Positions 1-6,270 of a stretch of DNA of 9,558 nt are shown here, piece after piece. How positions within the stretch are numbered: the first letter of the stretch is position 1; every line of letters begins with the position of its first letter. A program made the translations under genes and the position numbers. The stretch spans positions 1 through 9,558 of the forward strand of contig VAXD01000149.1 of assembly GCA_005884155.1 (NCBI GenBank). Reading direction: 5' to 3'. Origin of the DNA: Actinomycetota bacterium (GTDB lineage: Bacteria; Actinomycetota; Thermoleophilia; Gaiellales; Gaiellaceae). The notes below the pieces were generated by a model. That model saw only the letters and a list, made by a program, of their open reading frames with translations, had not been told where the DNA came from and made no database searches.

Positions 1-906
1 AAGGGCGCGGTCGGCGTGATCGTCGGGAACTTCACTGGCACGCTGGTCGTCTTCTTCGTCCTGCTCGCGTACCGGCGCTTCCAGCTCGGGCTCGAGTTCA
101 ACCGACCGCTCTTCCGGGAGATGCAGCGCTTCGGGCTGCCGCTCGTGCCTTCGGGGCTTGCGCTCTGGGCGCTCGACTTCGCCGACCGCTTCCTGCTGCT
201 GAAGCTGAAGAACGCGGCCGAGGTCGGGCTCTACTCGGTCGGCGTGCGCGTCTCGACCGCGATCCTGCTCCTGCTGATCGCGTTACGCACCGCCTGGCCG
301 GCATTCGCCTACTCGATCAAAGACGACAACGAAGCGAAGCGCGCGTATGGCTTCGTCCTGACGTACGTCCTCTACATCAGCTGCTGGATGTCGCTCGCGC
401 TCTCGCTGCTCGCGCCGTGGATCGTGCGTCTGCTGACGACGCCCAGGTTCTATGCGGGCGCACGCGTGGTGCCGTTGCTCGCCTTCGGCGCGACCGCGTT
501 CATCGCCTTCAACGTGATGTCGATCGGGATCGGGCGCGCGAAGCGGACGCAGATGAACTGGGTCGTGACGGGCACGGCGGCCGCGCTCAACATCGGGCTC
601 AACTTCTGGTTGATCCCGGCCTACGGAATGATGGGCGCGGCGGCGGCGACGCTCGTCGCCTACGTGGTGATGTTCCTCGGCATGACCTGGCGCGCGCAGC
701 AGGTCTTCCCGGTGCCGTACCAGTGGCGTCGGGTTGCGCTCGCAGTGAGCGCGGCCGTCGGGCTAACCGTGCTCGGGAAGGCGCTCCACGTCCCGCTGGC
801 CGGCGCGGTTGCGCTGTCGGCCGTCTACCCACTGATCCTGCTCCCGCTCGGCTTCTACCTCCCGGTCGAGCTGCGGCGGCTGCGGGCGCTCGTCGCGGCC
901 CGGTAG
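1..906 (+). CDS. Wzx-like polysaccharide flippase, C-terminal part (5' partial)
   Basis: This is a multi-spanning membrane protein resembling the C-terminal half of Wzx/MurJ-type (MOP superfamily) flippases, which move lipid-linked glycan units across the inner membrane. The frame is open to the left edge, so the true start lies outside the window; the GTG at 16 is only an internal codon. About 301 residues are visible. They show alternating hydrophobic helices, a charged cytoplasmic-type loop (SIKDDNEAKRAYGF) between helices, and a final pair of helices before a basic tail ending at the TAG at 904-906. The loop-helix pattern around LALWALDFADRFLLLK is typical of polysaccharide biosynthesis proteins. 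Its last 144 bases are overlapped by the end of the leftward O-antigen ligase gene. Exact substrate cannot be read from sequence; the glycan-modifying neighbours support an exopolysaccharide or O-antigen-like role. Family assignment is firm, subfamily less so. Confidence 0.85.
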   Translation, partial: KGAVGVIVGNFTGTLVVFFVLLAYRRFQLGLEFNRPLFREMQRFGLPLVPSGLALWALDFADRFLLLKLKNAAEVGLYSVGVRVSTAILLLLIALRTAWPAFAYSIKDDNEAKRAYGFVLTYVLYISCWMSLALSLLAPWIVRLLTTPRFYAGARVVPLLAFGATAFIAFNVMSIGIGRAKRTQMNWVVTGTAAALNIGLNFWLIPAYGMMGAAAATLVAYVVMFLGMTWRAQQVFPVPYQWRRVALAVSAAVGLTVLGKALHVPLAGAVALSAVYPLILLPLGFYLPVELRRLRALVAAR

Positions 907-3231
907 CGGCACGCGCGCGGTGACGGCCGCGAGGGCAAGCACGCCCCAGACGGTCGGGTCCTCGAAGAACGCGTTGTAGAAGAGGCTGTGGACGCCGATC
1001 GCGGCGAAGACGAGGCCGCACGTGAGCGCGGTCGTGCCGACGAGGTCGCCGCTGCGGCGGCGGAAGGCGAGGGCGAGGCCGGCGACGACGAGCCAGGCCA
1101 GGAGCGCCAGGCCAGGGATTCCCGTCTCCGCCGCGACGGTGATCGGCGTGTCGTGCGACGCGCCGGCCCTGGACGCCTTCGAGCGCAGGTGGGCCTGCTT
1201 CGCGTAGGCGTGCTTGAACGCGCCGACGCCGACGCCGACGACCGGGTGGTGCTCGGCGATCTTGACCCCGTTAGTGACGAGCTTCGAGCGGCCGCTCGTG
1301 ACGCGGTTGACTCCGCCGTTCGTCCGGTGGAGGAGTGCGTGGCGCACATTCGGCGCCGCTGCTGCGACCAGAAGGAACACGGCCGCGCCGACGAGGACAA
1401 GCGCGATCGCGCGACGGCCCCAGGCGAAGGCCGCGGCGAGCACGACGCCCGCGATCAGCGCGGCGAAGCTCGACTGTGAGAACGAGAAGAGCAGGCCGAC
1501 CCAGACCAGCGCGATCCCCGCTGCTGCGCCGATGATCAGACGGGTAGAGCGGGTGCGTAGCGCGACGACGAGCGTCGCCAGGATCGCCACGACGAGGAAG
1601 CGACCGTAGATCGACGGGTCCCAGAAGACCGAATTGACGCGGTAGAACGGCGCGTACGTGTTCCCGACGAGCAGCTTCGGGTTCCAGAAGATGTCGCGCG
1701 TGATCCACTGCTCGATGCCCACGGCGGCGAAGATCAGCGCCATCAGGCAGAGCTCGGCGTAGAGCGCGACGACCCAGCGGGCGCGCCAGTCGAGGCGGGA
1801 GAGCGACACGGCCAGTAGTCCGAACGGGAGGTAGAACGCGAGCAGCTCGATCGCGCCCTGGCGGACGTCCTGGCTCCAAGCGAGCGAGAGCCCGGTCCAG
1901 GCGACGAACGCGGCGAGCGGGAGGGCGACCGGCCCGAGCTCGCGCGATCTCTCGTCTCCGCGCACGAAGTCCCACGCGAGCGCGAGCGCGGCCGCGGCGA
2001 CGACGCCGTAGAGCGGGACGAGCAGGTTCGCCTGCGTCGAGCCGATCGTGACCGGGATGCGCGCCGGCACGCAGGCGAGGGTCGCGAGCGCGAGCAGCCA
2101 GGGCCAGCGCCGGAGCAGGTACGCGCCGATTGCGGCGACCGCGAGCCCCGCGACGGCCGCGGCCCCGAGCAGCGCCGCGTGCCCCTTCGGCGCGAGGTAG
2201 ACCGCCAAGACCGCGGCGGCGGCGACCCAAACGGCGAGCCCAGCGAGGCGCTGCCACCTGGCCGTCGCGAGCATCAGCACCACGAGGCCGGCGGCCCCGA
2301 CGGGCCCCGCAACCCGCGCGAGCTCGGCGCTCAAGGTCCGCTCACGATCAGGAGGGACGTAGCGGCCCGCCGCGGGAGCGCGCAGCACGAGCAGTCCCGG
2401 CCGCGAGAAGCCGCCCCCGTTGCCGAGCCGCCAGTGGAAGCGCCGCGCGTCGGTCCGCACCCGGAACCCAACCTTGGCGCCGGCCTTCGCGTGCAACACG
2501 TGCGGCCGCACCGAGACGAACCGGATCCGGACGACCCCGGCCTTGACCGGCGCGGAGAGGTTCCCGGCGCGGTCGACCGCACGCACCACGAGCCGGTAGC
2601 GCCCGGCGGGATATCCCGCCCCGAACCAGCGCAGCGAGCCGGCGCCCCCGAAGCGCTTCAGCCGCACTCGGAGCTGCCCGTCCACGAACAGCAGCGCGCG
2701 CGCAGGCTGGCTCGTCCGGACCCGGATCCGCACGAGATCGCTGCGGCCGTCACCGTCCGGCGAGAAGACCCTTGGCTTGACCGAGACCACCGACACCCGC
2801 GGCGCGGACGTGTCGACGTGGATCGGATTCGGCATCAGGATCGTCCGGTGGTCGCGAGCGAGGTGTAGCCGTGGCTTGTACGTCCCGTCAGGAACGACCC
2901 GGCCCGAGTCGTCGCGCCCGTCCCAGTGGAACCGCTGCACACCTTTCGGCCGCGACGTCCGGCTCAGGAGCGTCCGGACGACGCGGTCGTTCGAGTCGAC
3001 GATCGTGACCGTCAGCGTCTCCGGCTTGCGCAGCACGAACCTGATCGGGGTCGTCGCCAGACCGCAGTGGCAGTCCGGCCCGAGCAGCTTCCCGACGTGT
3101 GTCCGGTAGACCGGGCTGCGCTCGAGCTTCAGCTGCTCGGTCAGCGCGAAGGCGGCCGCGGTCCCGCCGAGCAGCCCGACGACGATGACCGCGACCAGGA
3201 TGCGCGCCCGCCGCAGTGACTCACTCGACAT
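763..3231 (-). CDS. FlgD/Ig-like module fused to O-antigen ligase/polymerase membrane protein
   Basis: The 822-residue product starts at an ATG at 3231 that overlaps the deacetylase stop by 11 bases (ATGTCGAGTGA). An upstream in-frame extension exists but would lie inside the deacetylase gene. Residues 10-30 form a membrane anchor. Residues 35-290 look extracytoplasmic: a C-x-C pair (54, 56), a FlgD-type Ig motif HWDGRDDSGRVVPDGTY (102-118), a SPDGDG loop (157-162) and a second Ig-like unit (GRYRLVVRAVDRAGN, 210-224). From about residue 305 there are roughly 13 hydrophobic helices with Wzy_C/WaaL-type signatures: FSFSQSSFAALIAG, HHPVVGVGVGAF and SHDTPITVAAETGIPG. Such proteins polymerise glycan repeats or transfer them to an acceptor outside the membrane. 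The join at residues 291-300 is suspicious: a one-base shift gives a stop overlapping a TTG start, as if two coupled genes had been fused. The last ~48 residues are charged, not membrane-like, and antisense to the flippase tail. Polymerase versus ligase cannot be decided. Confidence 0.82.
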   Translation of the reverse strand: MSSESLRRARILVAVIVVGLLGGTAAAFALTEQLKLERSPVYRTHVGKLLGPDCHCGLATTPIRFVLRKPETLTVTIVDSNDRVVRTLLSRTSRPKGVQRFHWDGRDDSGRVVPDGTYKPRLHLARDHRTILMPNPIHVDTSAPRVSVVSVKPRVFSPDGDGRSDLVRIRVRTSQPARALLFVDGQLRVRLKRFGGAGSLRWFGAGYPAGRYRLVVRAVDRAGNLSAPVKAGVVRIRFVSVRPHVLHAKAGAKVGFRVRTDARRFHWRLGNGGGFSRPGLLVLRAPAAGRYVPPDRERTLSAELARVAGPVGAAGLVVLMLATARWQRLAGLAVWVAAAAVLAVYLAPKGHAALLGAAAVAGLAVAAIGAYLLRRWPWLLALATLACVPARIPVTIGSTQANLLVPLYGVVAAAALALAWDFVRGDERSRELGPVALPLAAFVAWTGLSLAWSQDVRQGAIELLAFYLPFGLLAVSLSRLDWRARWVVALYAELCLMALIFAAVGIEQWITRDIFWNPKLLVGNTYAPFYRVNSVFWDPSIYGRFLVVAILATLVVALRTRSTRLIIGAAAGIALVWVGLLFSFSQSSFAALIAGVVLAAAFAWGRRAIALVLVGAAVFLLVAAAAPNVRHALLHRTNGGVNRVTSGRSKLVTNGVKIAEHHPVVGVGVGAFKHAYAKQAHLRSKASRAGASHDTPITVAAETGIPGLALLAWLVVAGLALAFRRRSGDLVGTTALTCGLVFAAIGVHSLFYNAFFEDPTVWGVLALAAVTARVPLPGRDERPQPPQLDREVEAEREQDQWVDGRQRNRAGQRDVERLPEHG

Positions 3232-3886
3232 GGCGGACCAGCACGAATGGCTCGGCGTACTCGCAACCGACGGTCGCGCCGAAGAACTCCGCGTGCGCCC
3301 GCAGCGCGCGCTCGCTGCGCGGGTGCGGGTAGTCGCGGCGCTCGGTCGCGAAGCACGCGAACGCCTCGAGCTTGCGCTCAAGCGTCGCCGTCACGTCCAC
3401 GAACCAATTCGGCATGAACCAGTTCGTCGCGGCCGGGGTCCATTCGGTGCTCGACGTCGGCGCGTAGGTCAACACGCGCCGAACCGGCTGCCCCGGGGTC
3501 GGGCGCGTCGCGACCGCGACCGAGTCGAACAGCGCGCGATGGTCTGCGTTCACGTCCGGTTGCGCCGTGTAGACCACCTCCGGCGAGACGTCGCGGACAT
3601 GTTCCTCGACGACCGCGTTCAGCTCCGCGTGGGCCAGCGTGTCGAGCCGCATGTCCGGCAAATCGAGGTGGACGTAATCCCTCACGCCCAGCACGCCCGC
3701 GGCTCGCACCGCCTCCTCGCCTTTGCGGGCCCGCACCTCCGCGTCGTCCGGGTACTGCGTCGAGCTGCCGTCGGTCACGCACACGACGCGCACCTCGTCG
3801 CCGCGCTCGGCCGCGTGCAGGCACAGCGTCCCGCCCATGCCGAGCACATCGTCGTCCGGATGCGCCGCGAAGACCAACACCTTCAT
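3221..3886 (-). CDS. PIG-L/LmbE family N-acetyl sugar deacetylase
   Basis: The 221-residue zinc-dependent deacetylase belongs to the PIG-L/LmbE (MshB-like) family, which removes the N-acetyl group from GlcNAc-type sugars. The family motif sits at the N-terminus as AHPDDDVLGMGGT (8-20). By comparison with MshB, H9 and D12 should bind zinc and D11 be the general base. The usual HPDDE is HPDDD here, a conservative change. The third zinc ligand is probably H116 in NADHRALFD. The C-terminal FFGATVGCEYAEPFVLVR is typical of the family end. The ATG at 3886 overlaps the formyltransferase stop as ATGA, a 4-base coupling overlap, and the 3' end overlaps the O-antigen ligase start. There is no signal peptide, so it acts in the cytoplasm, probably on a nucleotide-linked or lipid-linked sugar. 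Pairing with the formyltransferase suggests deacetylation followed by N-formylation. The exact substrate is unknown. Confidence 0.88.
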   Translation of the reverse strand: MKVLVFAAHPDDDVLGMGGTLCLHAAERGDEVRVVCVTDGSSTQYPDDAEVRARKGEEAVRAAGVLGVRDYVHLDLPDMRLDTLAHAELNAVVEEHVRDVSPEVVYTAQPDVNADHRALFDSVAVATRPTPGQPVRRVLTYAPTSSTEWTPAATNWFMPNWFVDVTATLERKLEAFACFATERRDYPHPRSERALRAHAEFFGATVGCEYAEPFVLVRHVE

Positions 3887-4776
3887 CCGAGGCGAGCGCC
3901 GACCGGCAACGGCCCGGTCACGCCCTCCACCTCCTCCAGCACAAGCCCGCCCTCGCCGCACGCGACCACCGCCGCATCGCCTTCGTGGCCGACGATCGTC
4001 CCCGCGGCGACCGTCTCCTCCAGCCCCACCGGCCGCGCGCGCCAGACGACGATCTTGTCCTCGCCGAGATACGTGAACGCGCCCGGGTAGGGCCGCGTCT
4101 GCGCCCGAACCCAATCGTGCAGGTATGGCGCACGCGTGTCCCAGTCGATGATCCCGTCCGCCTGCGCCCGCTTCGGCCAGGCGCTCGCCCGGCGCGTGTC
4201 CTGCGCAATCCGCGGCGCCGAGCCGTCGAGGAGCTCGGGCACGTAGCGTCGCACGAGCTCGACGTGCGCCGCTGTCACCTTGTCGTAGAGCGTCTCCGCG
4301 GTCTCGTCCGACGCGATGGGCACTTCGACCTGGCCGACGATCGGGCCCGAGTCGGCGGTCCCGTCGGAGATTTCGAACAGCGTGACTCCGGTCCTGGCGA
4401 GGCCGCTCAGGATCGCCCACGGAATCGCGGCGCGGCCGCGATGCTTTGGCAGCAGCGTCGGGTGCATCCCGAAGACGCCCTGCTTCGGCAGGCGGATGAA
4501 CACGTCGAGCACGAGCTGCGACCAGCCCACGACGAAGATCATGTCCGGCTCGACCTCGCGCAGCGCCGCGATCGTCTCCGGCGAGTTGACGTCCGCCGTC
4601 TCGACGAGCCGCGCGCCGAGCTCCGCGGCGATCTCGTCGAACGAGCACTGCCCCGAGCGGTCAGGCGCGATCGGCCCCGGCAGAGTGACCACCGCGACCA
4701 CGTCCGCTCCGGCCTCGGCCGCGGCCGCGAGGCAGTCGCGGCCCATCACATCGAAGCTGACCCAAACGAGCCGCAT
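3883..4776 (-). CDS. Formyltransferase (Fmt-like; probable sugar N-formyltransferase)
   Basis: The 297-residue protein has the formyltransferase fold that transfers formyl from 10-formyl-tetrahydrofolate to an amine. The N-terminal domain carries GMHPTLLPKHRGRAAIPWAI (103-122) and TADSGPIVGQ (140-149), containing the catalytic-type His105 and Asp142. In the canonical N-x-H triad of Fmt, PurN and sugar formyltransferases, the Asn position is Gly103 here. The C-terminal part (IIDWDTRAPYLHDWVRAQ, then PYPGAFTYLG) resembles the Fmt C-terminal domain. Annotation pipelines would probably call it methionyl-tRNA formyltransferase. Its position first in an operon with a PIG-L deacetylase and glycan polymerase, far from def or other translation genes, argues for a sugar N-formyltransferase. 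The ATG at 4776 has an AGGA about 10 bases upstream on its strand, a plausible ribosome site. A TAGGAT -10-like hexamer (4791-4786) overlaps it. Confidence 0.82.
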   Translation of the reverse strand: MRLVWVSFDVMGRDCLAAAAEAGADVVAVVTLPGPIAPDRSGQCSFDEIAAELGARLVETADVNSPETIAALREVEPDMIFVVGWSQLVLDVFIRLPKQGVFGMHPTLLPKHRGRAAIPWAILSGLARTGVTLFEISDGTADSGPIVGQVEVPIASDETAETLYDKVTAAHVELVRRYVPELLDGSAPRIAQDTRRASAWPKRAQADGIIDWDTRAPYLHDWVRAQTRPYPGAFTYLGEDKIVVWRARPVGLEETVAAGTIVGHEGDAAVVACGEGGLVLEEVEGVTGPLPVGARLG

Positions 4777-4812
4777 GCGTGGCGGATCCTAGTGACGTCA
4801 CAATTGGCGAGG
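4777..4812. promoter_or_regulatory. Divergent 36-bp promoter gap with palindrome GTGACGTCAC
   Basis: This is the only intergenic space longer than a few bases, and it must hold promoters for both the leftward glycan operon and the rightward cyclase gene unless transcription enters from elsewhere. A perfect 10-base palindrome, GTGACGTCAC, lies at 4792-4801 and is followed by a second small palindrome, CAATTG (4801-4806). On the minus strand TAGGAT (4791-4786) fits a TANNNT -10 element at a distance suiting a nearly leaderless formyltransferase transcript. No convincing -35 or plus-strand -10 is visible. The palindrome could bind a dimeric regulator that controls both directions. A 10-base palindrome can arise by chance, but its central place in this tiny gap is suggestive. 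Confidence 0.35.
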
Positions 4813-6270
4813 ATGGGCAACACGTCAGAGACGGCTCTCCGCGAGGAACGCCGGGTCATCACCGCGCTGTTCGCCGACCTGGTCGGCTCGACGCCGCTGG
4901 GCGAGCGCCTCGACCCCGAGGAGGTGAAGCTCGTGGTCGGCGAGGCGGTGTCTCGGATGGTGCTGGAGGTCGAGCGCCTCGGTGGCCACGTCAAGGATCT
5001 TGCGGGGGACGGAGTGCTCGCACTCTTCGGCGCTCCGGTCGCCTACGAGGACGACGCCGAGCGCGCGGCGCTCGCGGGGCTGAGGATCGTCGAGGAGATG
5101 TCGGCCTACGGCGCGGAGGTCGAGCGCTCCTGGGGCGTGGCCGGGTTTGGCGTGCGGGTCGGGATAGCGACCGGGCCGGTCGTGATGGGCGCGCTCGGCG
5201 CGGGCGGACGCGTCGAGTACGCGGCCTTCGGCGACACCGTGAACACTGCGGCGCGGCTCCAATCGGCGACGGAGCCGGGAAGCGTGCTCGTCGACCCGGC
5301 GACGCGGCGATTGCTCGAGCCCCTGTTCGAGTGGGCAGAGCCGGTCGAGCTCGAGCTGAAGGGCAAGGACGGCAGCGTGTCGGCCTCGGTGGCCCTGCGG
5401 CCACGCGCGGAGGCGGGGCGGGCCCGCGGGCTCGGCGAGACCGCCGTCGAGGTGATCGGCCGGCGAGCAGAGCTCGCTGCCGTCCGGGAGACCCTCGAGG
5501 CTGCGAGAGCCGGGTCGGGCGGCGTGGTCTTCGTCACCGGTGAAGCCGGGATCGGCAAGAGCCGCCTGCTGACCGAGCTGCGGGAGCTCGCGAGCGCGCC
5601 GGGCGAAGGCCCTGATCCACTCTGGCTCGAGGGCCGCTGCGTCTCCTACGGCGAGTCGCTTCCCTACTGGCCGTTCCGAGACCTGCTGCGGGAGTGGCTC
5701 GGCGCCGGCCGCGACGAGCCGGAGCTCCGCGTTCGCGTCTCGCTGCGCCGCGAAGTCGAGCGGCTCTTCGGCGAGCGCGGCGGCGAGATCTACCCCTACC
5801 TCGGCTCGTTGCTCGGCCTCACGCTCGAGCAGGATGCGTCTGCCCGGCTCGTCCAGCTCTCGCCCGAGGCGTTGCAGTATCGAACGTTCGAGGTGGTCGA
5901 GACCCTGCTGCGCCGGCTCGCCGACGACCGCCCGGTACTCGTCACGATCGAGGACCTGCACTGGGCGGACGCGACCTCGGTGCAGCTGGCCGAGCAGCTC
6001 GTGGCCGTGGCGGAGGACGCGGCCGTCCTGCTGGTGGTCGCCCAACGCAACGAGCGGGACCACCCGTCGTGGCGCCTCCGGGAGCTGTCGCTGCGCGAAT
6101 ACCCCCACCTGACGAGGGAGCTGGCGCTCCAACCGCTCTCGGAGACGCGGAGCGAGAGCTGCTGTCGACGCTCGTCGGCCGAGACGTCCTTCCCGAAGAC
6201 CTGGCCCGCCGCGTGCTCGGGCAGGCCGAGGGAAATCCGTTCTACCTGGAGGAGCTCGTCCGCTCCCTGA
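4813..6270 (+). CDS. Class III nucleotide cyclase + AAA/STAND ATPase (N-terminal part of frameshifted gene)
   Basis: As read, this frame gives 485 residues ending at TGA 6268-6270, but real homology appears to stop near residue 443 (about 6140), where the frame shifts. Residues 12-150 form a class III adenylate/guanylate cyclase domain: metal-binding D22 (FADLVGST) and D66 (AGDGVLALFG), and transition-state N144 and R148 (FGDTVNTAARL). The substrate-selecting positions appear to be D62 and A137 rather than the usual Lys and Asp. Residues 212-440 form an AAA/STAND ATPase with Walker A GEAGIGKS (243-250) and Walker B-type VTIEDLHWAD (377-386). There is no signal peptide or membrane helix, so it is cytosolic. 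AGG directly abuts the ATG at 4813, which is too close for a normal ribosome site; GTG 4792 or TTG 4804 are in-frame alternatives. It is transcribed divergently from the glycan operon. The intact protein would continue to 8456. Confidence 0.85.
   Translation: MGNTSETALREERRVITALFADLVGSTPLGERLDPEEVKLVVGEAVSRMVLEVERLGGHVKDLAGDGVLALFGAPVAYEDDAERAALAGLRIVEEMSAYGAEVERSWGVAGFGVRVGIATGPVVMGALGAGGRVEYAAFGDTVNTAARLQSATEPGSVLVDPATRRLLEPLFEWAEPVELELKGKDGSVSASVALRPRAEAGRARGLGETAVEVIGRRAELAAVRETLEAARAGSGGVVFVTGEAGIGKSRLLTELRELASAPGEGPDPLWLEGRCVSYGESLPYWPFRDLLREWLGAGRDEPELRVRVSLRREVERLFGERGGEIYPYLGSLLGLTLEQDASARLVQLSPEALQYRTFEVVETLLRRLADDRPVLVTIEDLHWADATSVQLAEQLVAVAEDAAVLLVVAQRNERDHPSWRLRELSLREYPHLTRELALQPLSETRSESCCRRSSAETSFPKTWPAACSGRPREIRSTWRSSSAP
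6136..6145 (+). other. Apparent frameshift inside the cyclase-ATPase-SBP gene
   Basis: Up to LALQPL (residues 437-442) the frame beginning at 4813 reads like an ATPase. Immediately afterwards it becomes Ser/Arg/Cys-rich nonsense (SESCCRRSSAETS) and stops at 6270. From 6141 the other frame reads GDAERELLSTLVGRDVLPED, the expected continuation of this ATPase family. Restoring the frame needs one missing base, or two surplus bases such as the TC in CTCTCGGAG. There is no classic slippery heptamer, so a sequencing or assembly error, or a genuine inactivating mutation, is more likely than programmed frameshifting. Confidence 0.8.

Noticed and set aside
3232..3381. A 50-codon N-terminal extension of the Ig/O-antigen ligase gene
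   Set aside because: It is Ser/Arg-rich and lies wholly within the deacetylase gene. The ATG at 3231 gives a proper membrane anchor and a coupling overlap.
4792..4806. Transposon target duplication or phage attachment site in the divergent gap
   Set aside because: There is no flanking repeat pair, integrase, transposase or change in composition nearby.
6136..6145. Programmed ribosomal frameshifting
   Set aside because: No slippery heptamer, stop-codon-assisted shift or obvious stimulatory structure is seen, and the break falls inside one domain, not between two useful products.
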